NCBI GenBank assembly: GCA_032622095.1
Contig: CP136067.1
Coordinates: 129,353,990-129,417,989, forward strand
Reading direction: 5' to 3'
DNA: 64,000 nucleotides
From: Siphonodentalium dalli
Taxonomy: Eukaryota; Mollusca; Scaphopoda; Gadilida; Siphonodentaliidae
The notes under the pieces are model-generated. The model was given only the letters and a program-made list of their open reading frames with translations, did not search any database and had not been told where the DNA came from. Below are positions 1-11,830 of this stretch, piece after piece. A program made the position numbers and the translations under genes. Positions within the stretch are counted from its first letter, which is position 1, and every line of letters begins with the position of its first letter.

Positions 1-898
1 ATCCCTCATTAGATTGATCGGTAGTTAGTCATTTTCCCCAAACAGGCTTAACGGAAATTGCACATTTGAACCCTTCGTATGTGTCATTTGTAAGCAGCTA
101 AAAGAATTATACCTTTCGCATAATAGGCGCCTTTCTCATAATGATATACTGATAAGAATTACGAATAGCTTGTAAATAGTAGTGGTAATTGTTTCGAAAA
201 GTCCCAAATTTCTTGCTACACACATTGGTGTGATATAGGTTTGTTTGTCGTGATTATTGTGTAACGTTGCTAAGGGGTTCCAACGGGGATGGGGGTGAGA
301 CCATAACATTTCCAACTATATAGGATTTGGTTTCGAGTAATGCAAAAATTCCAATATTGGCTTAATGGCCTAACAATACATTGTACATGATATTAATCAG
401 AATATGTTGAGGAACGAATACGAGTTACATGTATTCATATTCCAAGGAGTTATAACTCACACAATGGTAACAAGTATGCATGCTGAATGATTGTTATATT
501 GTTAAAGCTGTCCTCAAAAAGATATGGAGGTTTGACATTAGTAATAGACTAGTGACCATGAATCTATGGTTGGTAAAACTTTAAGGAAATGCTTTGCTTT
601 CAATTTCATATACGTGTTCAGGTTATGAGCATTACCGGAATTTGTTTACTCAAATGACTGTATTAACTTGTAATATTGATATTACAGTGCTACATTGCAG
701 GACAAATTTAAATAAACTTATTAATATGCTGCTATGAGAGGAAATAATGTATAAGTATAACTATTGGAATTTAAGTCACATGCCCCCCCCCCCCCCCCAC
801 ACACCCATGTATGTACGTGCATGCACAGTTCGTATACACATGATTGTCTTATCGAAACCGTAATCGTAACTACGGATATGGCAAAACAACAACTGATG
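1..898. other. AT-rich non-coding stretch, no gene seen
   Basis: No ORF of interest and no recognised repeat body is visible. A run of 16 C lies at 783-798, followed by a short CA-rich stretch. The sequence around 110-170 (CATAATG...AAGAATTACGAATAG) resembles the arms of the inverted repeat just downstream, so a diverged fragment of that element may be present. Confidence 0.5.
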
Positions 899-1049
899 GA
901 CAGAACACAAATTCTAGTGACGTAGTATCCAATTCGTAATTCTTATATGTAGTAGGTCATTGTGCGAACGGTACATTCGACACTTTTCGCATAATGAACT
1001 ACTAAGAATTACGAGTAGGGTACTACGTCACTTGAATTTGTGTTCTTTC
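899..1049. repeat. Inverted repeat (MITE-like) beside the minisatellite
   Basis: The left arm (AGAACACAAATTCTAGTGAC, about 901-970) is repeated in reverse complement at about 990-1049 (GTCACTTGAATTTGTGTTCT), with a short loop containing GGTACATTCGACAC. The arms are about 65 bases and diverged by several mismatches. The structure is that of a small foldback or MITE. I could not define a target-site duplication. Confidence 0.6.
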
Positions 1050-1110
1050 TATTCGTTTTTACAAATCTGTATAGTTTGTATATATGGGTTCGGAGTTTAT
1101 AGAAAAGAAT

Positions 1111-4100
1111 AGATATCACGATAAATACCCATTTAGATGTCACGATAAATACCCATTTAGATGTCACGATAAATACCCATTTAGATATCACGATAAATAC
1201 CCATTTAGATGTCACGATAAATACCCATTTAGATATCACGATAAATACTCATTTAGATATCACGATAAATACTCATTAAGATATCACGATAAATACCCAT
1301 TTAGATATCACGATAAATACTCATTTAGACAGCACGTTAATACCCATTTAGATGTCATGATAAATACCCATTTATATGTCACGATAACTACCCATTTAGA
1401 TGTCACGATAAATACCCATTTAGATGTCACGATAACTACCCATTTAGATGTCACGATAAATACTCATTTAGATATCACGATAAATACCAATTTAGATGAT
1501 GTCACGATAAATACCCATTTAGATATCACGATAAATACTCATTTAGATATCACGATAAATACCCATTTAGATATCACGATAAATACCCATTAAGATATCA
1601 CGATAAATACTCATTTAGATATCACGATAAATACCCATTTAGATATCACGATAAATACTCATTCAGATATCACGATAAATACACATTTGGATATCACGAT
1701 AAATACCCATTTAGATATCACGATAAATGCTCATTTAGATATCACGATATATACTCATTTAGATCTCACGATACAAACTCATTTAAATATCACGATAAAT
1801 AGAAATACTAATTTAGATATAACGATAGATACCCATTTAGATATCACGATAAATATTCATTGAGATATCACGACAAATACCCATTTAGATATCACGATAA
1901 ATACCCATTTGGATATCACGATAAATACACATTAGGACATCACGATAAATACCGATTTATATATAAAGATAGATACCCATTAGTATTTCACGATAAATAC
2001 TTATTTAGATATCACGATAAATACTCATTTAGATATCGCGATAAATACAAATTTAGATATCACGATAAATACCCATTACGATATCACGATACATGCCCAT
2101 TTGAATATCACGATAAATACCTATTTAGATGTCACGATAAATACCCATTTAGATATCACGATAAATACTCATTTAGATATCACGATAAATACTCATTTAG
2201 ATATCACGATAAATACTCATTTAGGTATCACGATACATATACATTTGGATTGGATTTCACGATACAAACTCATTTAGATATCACGATAAATAGAAATACA
2301 ATTTAGATATAACGATAGATACCCATTTAGATATCACGATAAATATTCATTGAGATATCACGACAAATACCCCATTTAGATATCACGATAAATACCCATT
2401 TGCATATCACGATAAATACCCATTTAGATATCACGATAAATACCCATTTGGATATCACGATAAATACCGATTTATATAACAAGATAGATACCCATTAGTA
2501 TTTCACGATACATACTCATTTAGATATCACGATGAATAGAAATACTCATTTAGATATCACGATAAATATCCATTTAGATATCACGATAAATACCCATTTA
2601 GATATCACGATAAATACCCATTTGAATATCACGATAAATACTACGATAAATACCCATTTAGATGTCACGATAACTACCCATTTAGATGTCACAATAAATA
2701 CCCATTTAGATGTCACGATAACTACCCATTTAGATGTCACGATAAATACCCATTTAGATATCACGATAAATACCCATTAAGATATCACGATAAATACCCA
2801 TTTAGATATCACGATAAATACTCATTCAGATATCACAATGAATACACATTTGGATATCACGATAAATACCCATTTAGATATCACGATAAATACTCATTTA
2901 GATATCACGATATATACTCATTTAGATTTCACGATACAAACTCATTTAAATATCACGATAAATAGAAATACTAATTTAGATATAACGATAGATACCCATT
3001 TAGATATCACGACAAATACCCATTTAGATATCACGATAAATACCCATTTGGATATCACGATAAATACACATTAGGATATCACGATAAATACCGATTTATA
3101 TATAAAGATAGATACCCATTAGTATTTCACGATAAATACTCATTTAGATATCGCGATAAATACCAATTTAGATATCACGATAAATACCCATTAAGATATC
3201 ACGATACATACCCATTTGAATATCACGATAAATACCTATTTAGATGTCACGATAAATACCCATTTAGATATCACGATAAATACTCATTTAGATATCACGA
3301 TAAATACTCATTTAGATATCACGATAAATACTCATTTAGATATCACGATACATATACATTTGGATTGGATTTCACGATACAAACTCATTTAGATATCACG
3401 ATAAATAGAAATACAATTTAGATATAACGATAGATACCCATTTAGATATCACGATAAATATTCATTGAGATATCACGACAAATACCCCATTTAGATATCA
3501 CGATAAATACCCATTTGCATATCACGATAAATACCCATTTAGATATCACGATAAATACCCATTTGGATATCACGATAAATACCGATTTATATATAAAGAT
3601 AGATACCCATTAGTATTTCAAAATACATACTCATTTAGATATCACGATGAATAGAAATACTCATTTAGATATCACGATAAATATCCATTTAGATATCACG
3701 ATAAATACCCATTTAGATATCACGATAAATACCCATTTGAATATCACGATAAATACTCATTTAGATATCACGATAAATACCCATTTATATATCACGATAA
3801 ATACTCATTTAGATATCACGATAAACACTCAGTTGGATATCACGATAAATACTCCTTTAGATATCACGATAAATACCCAATTAGATATCACGATAAATAC
3901 TCATTTGGATATCACGATAAATACCCATTTGAATATCACGATAAATACCTATTTAGATGTCACGATAAATACTCATTTAGATATCACGATAAATACTCAT
4001 TTAGATATCACGATAAATACTCATTTAGATATAACGATAGCTACCCACTAGGATTTCACGATAAATACTCATTTAGATATCACGATAAATACTCATTTAG

Positions 4101-4685
4101 ATATCACGATACATATACATTTGGATATCACGATCAATACACATTTAGATATCACGATAAATACTCATTTTGGATATCACGATAAATACCCATTTAGATA
4201 TCACGATAAATACACATTTAGATGTCACGATAAATACCCATTTATATATCACGATAAATACTCATTTAGATATCACGATAAATACTCATTTAGATATCAC
4301 GATAAATAATCATTTATATATCACGATAAATACACATTTAGATATCACGATAAATACTCATTTAGATATCACGATACATATACATTTGGATATCACGATA
4401 AATACACATTTAGATATCACGATAAATACACATTTAGACGTCACGATAAATACACATTTATATATCACGATAAATACCCATGTAGATGTTACGATAAATA
4501 CCCATTTGAATATCACGATAAATACCCATTTAGATGTCACGAAAAATACCCATATATATGTCACGATAAATACCCATTTATATATCACGATAAATACCCA
4601 TTTAGATATCACGATACATATACATTTAGATATCACGATAAATAGCCATTTAGATATCACGATAAATAGCCATTTGAATATCACG
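1111..4685. repeat. 24-bp minisatellite array, about 149 copies, with higher-order repeats
   Basis: The monomer is close to ATATCACGATAAATACCCAT followed by TTAG (24 bases). Variants are mainly at the ATATC/ATGTC, CCC/CTC and TTTAG/TTTGG positions. Because 24 is a multiple of three, some frames stay open for tens of copies on both strands, giving eight-residue peptide repeats such as YHDKYPFR and DITINTHL. These are by-products of the period, since frames shift at indels and carry no other domain. Marker variants recur at fixed distance: AGAAATACTA at 1801 and 2964, AGAAATACA at 2292 and 3407, and GATGAATAG at 2531 and 3646. This shows segmental duplication of a block of about 1.12-1.16 kb. 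Confidence 0.95.
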
Positions 4686-4998
4686 GAGACGCCACAATAT
4701 TAGTTGGATATTTTACACCACATATTAGTTGAAATTGTTTTTTGGGCTAAGAGTAGCATAGTTTGTTACTTTTGGTAAAACATATTTGGTCTCAAATAGC
4801 CATATGTTGGAAAGTTTCAACCCTAAGGTGTAAACGATATTTTGCGAACATAGGAGTTTGGTCTGGTTCAAATGCGGTGAGTTGCAGTTGAAATTTCTAG
4901 GTGGAGACCCCCTTTCCACCCAACGGAGACCCCCTAGTCACGTCCATGCAAATACTACGATAAAAATGAACAAAATGTGTTTTATTAACGTTCTTTAA

Positions 4999-5127
4999 CC
5001 CTTGCTATACTAAATGGCTTTTTCCACTCAGTTAAGTATACATTGGCATGATATAGTAAAATATTTGGAGGGGTGTTCAGGAAACAAAAGCAGACGATAA
5101 ACCAAAACAAAATTTGTTGGTTGTTGT
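4999..5127 (+). mobile_element. Fragment of TTAA-flanked MITE family C, interrupted by a SINE
   Basis: The left end follows TTAA at 4995-4998 and reads CCCTTGCTATACTAAATGGC, matching the termini at 7026, 12593 and 44556. The internal motif AAAGCAGACGATAAA is also shared with the copies near 7120 and 12680. The right end is not recognisable. A tRNA-like SINE lies immediately downstream on the other strand, and a second GCAGACGATAAAT motif occurs at about 5504. Confidence 0.55.
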
Positions 5128-5292
5128 GCGGCCACCGGACATCGGCGAGTAACTGGTAACCCCACCAGATAACGATTCGAGTTGCAAAGTCCACGTTGGA
5201 AACATATATGCGGATATGAACCCTTATCGCCAGCGCTGGAGGCGAAACGGCTTGGAGTTGTACCCCTAACCGATTGAGCCACCGGGGCCCCA
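5128..5292 (-). mobile_element. tRNA-derived SINE (partial)
   Basis: Read on the minus strand, the segment begins GGGCCCCGGTGGCTCAATCGG, whose TGGCTCAATCGG is a good RNA polymerase III A box. GGTTCATATCC, 59 bases further on, is a B-box match. That spacing is longer than in an ordinary tRNA and would suit a tRNA with a long variable arm or a degenerate copy. The body continues past the B box with GTTACCAGTTACTCGCCG and GTCCGGTGGC. A mature tRNA gene is unlikely because no acceptor stem closes around it. The 3' limit and target-site duplication were not resolved. Confidence 0.6.
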
Positions 5293-7021
5293 TTGGTCTA
5301 TATAGGAATACGCAACAATGAAATGACACCAACAACATTGACGACAAACAAAACTTTGATCCTGTTTGCAAAAATATACCGATTTGACACTTAGGAGATT
5401 TTGGTCTGAGTTGTGAATAAAGTAGTATACATTAGCCCAAACTCCGTACAGCGCCCTCTACGCTATTGCTGCGATATATCACTGCCACAATGAGTGTACT
5501 TTGCAGACGATAAATCTATTTTTACATATCGTCGCGGAACTGTATTTACTACTATTTAGTCACCTATTATCTTGTTTTGACCACCAAGTTTTTTTTAAGT
5601 TTGCAATAATGGTAATTCTTTTGGTATTGATAAGAACAATATGAACTGAGCCAGACATAGACAATTTTAATCATAAAACATAAGAACTAAAAACACGTAA
5701 GAATTCCTTACCAATTAATGTCATTATGGCAGTGGTATCTCAGCGGAGCGATGGGAGATAACTCTGCCTGGAGTTTGACATTAGCCCTCTCGTAGCCCAA
5801 TGTTCATGTTTTCAAAATGAGAGGTAACTCTCAGATGCCCGGTCGTTATTTCGTTAAGGAATATGGAATCTCGATTTTCAAATGTGTCAACAGTGATTGA
5901 AAAGAGTCAGCACAGCAAGAGGGCCATGGTCACAAGTATGTATCATAGTGTTGTAAAGAGATCACTTCCAGTTGACATGCATGCTTTCCTAGTCACCTAA
6001 TCAAATCAGAGAGGTGGTCGGTTGCCTGTGTCAGACAGACTAATATAATCAATATAACCCCTATGTTGTGAGCTACCTGCCATTTGGTCTGGTTGGAAGA
6101 TATCCATGAGAAGTTTTTTTGGGCCAATTTGTGATACATATTTACATTTAATCTGAGGAAATGTGAAAGTTCAAAGTCTTAAAATTGGGATAAGCTGGTA
6201 GTTTCTGGTGTCAAAAGTATGAATTATGATGATTTATCTAGCGTGTTTAGCAGGTAGGCACACATGTATATAACTGATTATTAATTATATATTTTCTTTT
6301 TTAGAAATGTTTCAAATTTGAGATTAAATTTTACAAAGCCAGCCCAGTGTTTCACCAAGAGCGCTAATCCTCTGAATACATGTACATGCCCATATTTGGT
6401 TTAGGAAAATGCGACAATCTTGATTTCAACACACAGTCTGGTGCAAATGAACCCACAGACGTGTACTTTCGTATCGGGTGTTTTAATTGATCATCGATCA
6501 AGGGCGATGATACAGCTTGTTCACACCACACAATACAACGCACGAAGGACTCCGCACAATCGAACAATAGGTTGCGTCTGCGTAACCACCTCGTTTGCAG
6601 ACGATTAAATTTCGTGCCAGTGATGTTCAATTCAACACAACCTTGGCCGATAAAACCGATCATTGTGGATAATTGTTGATATGATTCGATCACTCCTGGT
6701 GATAATTCACTCAGGGTGAACTCAAACAAACTAGAACAGGCAGTCACGTGATAGTCTGGGACAAATAGCAGAGAACTACCATCACCATTATAATATTTCC
6801 ATTCCTTCCCGTCCGATCCCCCCTCTCCACTTAATGGAGATGGGACGAAACAAAAGGGGAGCAAACTTAACAAAAGCCCTTGGGCTCGTTGTTTAATCCC
6901 CTTTCCAATCAATCCATCTATATATACTATATTATATATTTCTTATTGTCAAAAGCTTTTAACCTTCTGTAAATGTTTGTTATTTGGATTGGGATAAAAA
7001 TAGCACAGAAACCCATTACCT
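5293..7021. other. Non-coding stretch, one unconvincing ORF
   Basis: No recognised repeat or conserved domain. A 182-codon open frame on the minus strand (6364-6912) lacks any motif, signal peptide or neighbour that would support it. I treat it as chance, although an unrecognised exon cannot be excluded. Confidence 0.4.
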
Positions 7022-7025
7022 TTAA

Positions 7026-7365
7026 CTCGTTCTATGCTAAATGGATTTCTCCCACTTTTAAAATCGTACATCGGAATGGCACATTAGTTGATTTGCAAAT
7101 GATGTACAGGTAATATAAGCAGACGACAGATATATAAAATTACATAATGAGTACTATTTACCACAGGAGCTTGGAATTTGGCCTATGGCCCCGGGTGGTG
7201 GTTCCGCCAATAAAAGAGGGGTTTTGACCAAATTCCAAGCTCCTGTGTATTTACTGAGGGGAATATTTAGATAATTAGTGCATATATGGTCGTTTGTTGA
7301 ACTTACCTTTCTGAAATTTTCCTATGGGATAACTACCCATTAATGATACTTTAGTATAGAAAGGG
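7026..7365 (+). mobile_element. TTAA-flanked MITE family C
   Basis: Bounded by TTAA at 7022-7025 and 7366-7369. The left terminus CTCGTTCTATGCTAAATGG and right terminus GATACTTTAGTATAGAAAGGG are inverted matches, as in the copies at 12593-12813 and 44556-44711. TTAA target duplication is characteristic of piggyBac transposases. No coding capacity. A separate 86-bp element is nested inside at 7162-7247, and the right end has been amplified into a 68-bp tandem array immediately downstream. Confidence 0.7.
7162..7247. mobile_element. 86-bp palindromic MITE with 7-bp target duplication
   Basis: CACAGGAGCTTGGAATTTGG at the left end is perfectly inverted at the right end (CCAAATTCCAAGCTCCTGTG). 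The flanks are TATTTAC at 7155-7161 and again at 7248-7254, a 7-base duplication. The element has almost no loop apart from about 45 GC-rich bases. It interrupts the family C element, so it is the younger insertion. The superfamily is not assignable. Confidence 0.75.
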
Positions 7366-7672
7366 TTAAACTTATTATCTGAACATTTCCTATGGGATAA
7401 CTACTTATCAATGATGCTTTAGTATAGAAAGGGTTAAACTTATTATCTGAACATTTCCTATTGGATAACTACTTATCAATGATGCTTTAGCATAGAAAGG
7501 GTTAAACTTATTATCTGAACATTTCCTATGGGATAACTACTTATCAATGATGCTTTAGTATAGAAAGGGTTAAACTTATTATCTGAACATTTCCTATGGG
7601 ATAACTACTCATCAATGATGCTTTAGTATAGAAAGGGTTAAACTTATTATCTGAACATTTCCTATGGGATAA
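7366..7672 (+). repeat. 68-bp tandem repeat starting at TTAA
   Basis: Units begin TTAAACTTATTATCTGAACA and end TTTAGTATAGAAAGGG. TTAA falls at 7366, 7434, 7502, 7570 and 7638, exactly 68 bases apart; the last unit is partial. The unit equals the 3' terminal portion of the adjacent family C element plus its TTAA target. The same unit in opposite orientation forms the array at 35.9-36.7 kb. Confidence 0.92.
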
Positions 7673-7689
7673 CTAATAATCAGACCAGG

Positions 7690-7912
7690 ATTAAACCAGT
7701 GATGATGAATGCGTCACTTAGAACGGTGGTCTCGGTTAAAACCATGGAGTTAGCTGTCAAACGGCGGTTTAAACCTAGGTATTTAGATATATATACCAGG
7801 TTTAAACCTGAGATGACGAATCCGGCCCGCATTTCCTATGCTATTGTATTGTATTATACTTGATGTTGTTTGAATGGCATAAAATATCATTAAACCACAG
7901 ATATTACGCAAT
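7690..7912 (+). repeat. Dispersed repeat, copy 1
   Basis: Shares several blocks in the same order with 10935-11101: GCGTCACTTAGAACGG, ATACCAGGTTTAAAC, GAGATGACGA, GTTATTGTATTATT-like sequence, and ATTAAACCACAGATATTA. This copy is longer by an internal insertion. Not coding. Confidence 0.7.
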
Positions 7913-8452
7913 GTATACGCCCAATCTTCACTGTTAGACCGTGAGCTACCATATGGCCACCCTCCCCCTGTACGGATTTTTGCCGACTATGTTTTTCCGA
8001 TAGACGGATGTATTTCTCACATTTTTCTGCTTGTTTGCCACTCGGGCGTGGGAGCTTTTTCATTTTATAGCGATTTTCAACAAACTACTGTGATTTTTGC
8101 GATAAAATCCTTATTGGGGGTAGTGGAAATATTTCTCTCAAAATTAATACTAAAACTATATTTAGAGCACAATCCCATTGTTGCAATCGTTCCCTGATTT
8201 TTGGTAAAGCACACCAATTCCCAAGGCTGGCGAAGGAATAGCTCAATGATTATCCCATTGTTAGGCACCCGCAACTTATAACAAACAAATCACACGGGCG
8301 CTTCAAAGTGGGAACATTCCGTATCTATTCACATTCAGTTCATGTTAATCACGTTTTTGGGCGTGGCTAACCGGCTATTGTGTCAAATCGCGGCCAGCGC
8401 ACGGCACATTTCCAGTTTATTGCATTATGTGTGATAAATTGTGCTCTAAGTC
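7913..8452. other. Non-coding stretch, nothing recognised
   Basis: No convincing ORF, repeat or RNA gene was seen. Confidence 0.4.
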
Positions 8453-9952
8453 GGTCAGAGCACGCGAATTGTTCTTTACCAGAATGGTCTATTCTCACTG
8501 CACACGCGCGTGCGATTAATCGCAGCGTTTTTTAAGGTCGAGTGGCTCTATATGTGTGTTCGATGGCATTCCTTCCTCCCACTGCTAAGAGTTCCCCCAA
8601 TAGGGGTGGGGGTCTGACGAACACATTCATACACAGGTCTAGGGTAGGTTGGAGGATGATAAAGTACTTTCGGTTGGGGGTGACCACATACAGGCCTATA
8701 TATGATGACACATTAACTTTAATTTTCCTCAGTTAGATTTACTCAGGTATAAGTTGAGTATAACGAGCCATGCCATCAAAATGACATAAGTTTTGAGGAC
8801 ACAATTATATCTAGCTAATTATAATTAGAAATAGAGGGTTCAATTCCATGTAGTTGGGCATAAATATGAATATTTTATTCCAGCTTGAAACGTATATAAC
8901 ACTATATAGTACGAGCACAACCCAGATTACAGGAGTTTTATGTATATAATTGTTATTATCACTCAAGATTATAAAAAGTGTACGATTCAAGTGGTTGAAT
9001 TAGATCTTTCAACGTTTTACCTTATAGTTAGCTAGGTCTGACAAAAATCGTCTTTCTGAATAAAGCTCATTTAAAACATTTGTACTCAAACATATGATAT
9101 CCAGTACAAATTATGGGGAAAGAGGGGATGAGACCCCAATTTGTTGGGAGAAAAACGAATAGATTTGCATGTAGGGAGGATGGTAGACCCATGGTTGGGA
9201 GGGATTTTTATGTTCAACCCTGTGTATGAACGTTTTTTTCACACACCCCTCCCCCATCATCGAGTGCTCATTTGTATAGCCGCTGGCAACAGCGACAACG
9301 CGGTACTATAATTGACGAACCACCATTCAAATAGAATAAGTGATGGGACTCAGAATTCGACCTTAAGAGTCACACACGCATCGTTTCAGGTCGAATTCTG
9401 TCGCCAGGACGCTGTTCGCATGCATGAGCGATTGATTTCAATTTGATCGCCATTGGCGGCTTATCATCAGTGTTCGCACATGCTAAGCGGCACATTACTA
9501 TCAATCTATATATTCACAATCTTGGGTACAGCGTTGTGCGAGACTGACAGGTAATATAATTCGACTGAATTCTACAAAAATCACCACTGATGCTAGCTAT
9601 ACGTTGGAAACTTCTTTCCAAGCCATTTCCTTTCCGTACTTCATTTATTATTTTATCGCCCATCAGTTATGAGAATGACTGTACCCGATAGTATATGTGA
9701 CCGAGTGAACCATGCCATTCTCTGTAACGGCTATCTCGATGACGAGGTTGATTGCATAAGATGATTGGTCACGAATAGGACGTGGTTGTTTGAGGAAGGT
9801 AATTGATCACGAATCGCTCTGTGTTATGTTAACACGCACCTTAAAAAACGCTGCGATTAATCGCATGCACGCGCGTGTGCAATGAGAATAGACCATAAAT
9901 CTCGTCTCCGACTCGATTGATTCTGGTAAAGAACATTTCTTGTGCTCTAACC
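8453..9952. mobile_element. 1.5-kb element with about 100-bp terminal inverted repeats
   Basis: The left end (GGTCAGAGCAC... through TGTTCTTTACCAGAAT, TGGTCTATTCTCACTGCACA and TGCGATTAATCGCAGCG, 8453-8541) is repeated in inverted order at 9837-9952 with one insertion of about 25 bases. The core block GCGATTAATCGC is itself a palindrome. The interior holds a small hairpin near 9350-9415 (GAATTCGACCTT / AGGTCGAATTC) and no ORF above about 65 codons. It looks like a non-autonomous DNA transposon or foldback. No target duplication was identified. Confidence 0.65.
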
Positions 9953-10457
9953 ATTACATATGTATCTTTTCAAACACAGTTTCATTCGAACTCTATACAA
10001 TAAGTGTCTGCGTCGATAGCGTTACATGGGCACCTGACTCGATATTGTTTTGAAAGTGACACCGATGATATGATTTTCTAATTATTTTGAAGATATATCT
10101 AAAAAGGTACAGTGTGTGAACTTACGCATACATAACGTAATTAAACTATGAACAATACCGATGTTTCCATGATTTTCCACGAGAACATAGGCCATGACAG
10201 TTTTCTATATCATTCCACGAGCACATGGGTGTATATAGGTAGTCAATGTTCACATGTGTGTTAGATATTTGACAAAGCGGCCAAAAAATCAAAGATTCTT
10301 TAGTTTAGAACGGGTTGAAGATGCCATGTCCGATTCGTTACCAAATTGATCAAAAGTTAATGTTGAACTAACTAGGAAAAAGAAAATGAAAATACTTGCA
10401 ATCATCACCATTCCTATGGAAAAAGCATCGCAAAAAGACACACACGAATCCACCATG
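9953..10457. other. Non-coding stretch, nothing recognised
   Basis: Unannotated AT-rich sequence between two mobile elements; no feature could be supported. Confidence 0.4.
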
Positions 10458-10799
10458 TAACCCTTCTATATGACCGGGAGCTTTCTGAAATTTGCGAAAA
10501 TCCTGCCAATGCATTTTTATATATGGAGCCTCGCATATATAAGAGAATGCATGAACCTAACAATATATACCTTGACATTGTAAGCCAGTGCATTCTTTTA
10601 TATCTGTGAGGCTCCATATGGGAGACTGTCATATATAAGAGAATGCATGAGCCTAACAATATATACCTTGACATTGTAAGCCATTGCATTCTTTTATATA
10701 TGTGAGGCTCCATATGGGAGATTGGCATATATAAGAGAAGCACTGCCACGTGATCTTTAACGTTGCACATGAGCAGTAGTTACCGTCATTAAAGGGTTA
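10458..10799. mobile_element. Hairpin MITE family B, degraded copy
   Basis: Opens TAACCCTTCTATATGACCGG, includes GGAGCTTTCTGAAATTTGCG, and closes with TTAAAGGGTTA in inverted sense. The interior has three copies of the diagnostic hairpin half-site CATATATAAGAGAATGCAT, separated by AACAATATATACCTTGACAT. Mutations break the outer TTAA on both sides. Related copies lie at 24962-25376, 50591-50776, 51937-57797 and 58285-58500. Confidence 0.7.
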
Positions 10800-10934
10800 G
10801 CATTGGAAACGAGTGCAAAATATCAGAATTGAGAACGTTCTATGGCGTTTTGTGCGATGGTGGCATGGGCGTGCTTTATCAGAGACTGTCGTAAGGATGT
10901 TTACTAGGCTGACAAAAATCGTTGGTCTGGCTGG

Positions 10935-11101
10935 ACCAAGTTTAAAACCGTCATGCGTCACTTAGAACGGCGGTCTACATGTTTAGATATACCAGGTTTA
11001 AACGGAGATGACGACTCCGGCCAGCATTATAGCTATGTTATTGTATTATTCATGACGTGGTTTGAATGGAATAAAATATTATTAAACCACAGATATTATG
11101 A
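10935..11101 (+). repeat. Dispersed repeat, copy 2
   Basis: Matches 7690-7912 in the same orientation (GCGTCACTTAGAACGGCGG, ATACCAGGTTTAAACGGAG, ATTATTAAACCACAGATATTA) but is shorter. A 63-codon open frame across it is not credible as a gene. Confidence 0.7.
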
Positions 11102-11187
11102 CATGCAGTGTCAGTCACAAACTTCACTCAGCTATATCCTCTGATTATAGCTCCAATCAGACTGGTCACGATTTGTGTTTTGTTTAA

Positions 11188-11577
11188 AGACCCACTTAAT
11201 GTTTGAATCACCATATGACATTATGAACCACATATTATCCATATAATATACCTTTTGAAAGGGAAGCTCCAACACATTGTATCATCAACTGATCAGGTCG
11301 AATCAACAGTACTGAGAACATGTTTTTGTGGAGGTGCTGAAGTGTGTTATACGCTTAATTTTGATTCGGATTGTACTGAAAACTGTATTGTTGTCAATGG
11401 ATGGGGAATAACTCTATCTCTTAGTCTGAATTTTGATGCATTCTGGGAGGACAACGAGGCCACAGCTGTTTCGTATTCTGGTGGATTATATATATTTTGG
11501 TTCCTCTTCCAAATGGTATATTATATGGAATATGTTGTGTATAATGTGATCTGAACATTCGTAAATTAAGTGGGCCT
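11188..11577 (+). mobile_element. TTAA-flanked element family D, copy 1
   Basis: Flanked by TTAA at 11184-11187 and 11578-11581. Termini are AGACCCACTTAATG and the inverse ATTAAGTGGGCCT. Internal sequence (ACATTGTATCATCAACTGAT, GAACATGTTTTTGTGGAG) matches the copy at 59056-59522. A 99-codon frame inside (11255-11554) lacks any transposase motif and is not shared in frame, so the element is non-autonomous. The TTAA target suggests piggyBac-type mobilisation. Confidence 0.75.
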
Positions 11578-11830
11578 TTAATATATCCAAACTTCACTAT
11601 GTACGATTCTCCACCGTGTAACTGGTACAACCAGCGTTCCATGTAACTGCTGGGCATTTGCGACCTGACACGACACACCTAATACTGACGCGATTTAACA
11701 GTGAAATATACTTTTAAAATATACTTAAAACGTCCGTCTGTGCGTCTACAATTCCCACGAATTGTCAATATTTAGTTTATAGTGTTATACGAAAATTCGA
11801 GATGGCGTAAAATATTCTAAGTATAGTTGT

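Noticed and set aside
1111-4685. Possible CRISPR array
   Set aside because: Repeats are contiguous 24-mers without unique spacers, and the window is animal-like DNA.
1084-4703. Repetitive open frames (up to 177 codons, both strands) in the 24-bp array
   Set aside because: They follow from a period divisible by three and a stop-free monomer; phase changes at indels and there is no non-repetitive domain or start context.
5221-5292. Functional tRNA gene on the minus strand
   Set aside because: A/B box spacing is too long and no acceptor or anticodon stem could be drawn; better explained as a SINE head.
6364-6912. 182-codon minus-strand ORF as a gene
   Set aside because: No recognisable motif, no splice or neighbour support, and of a length expected by chance in 64 kb; kept only as a note.
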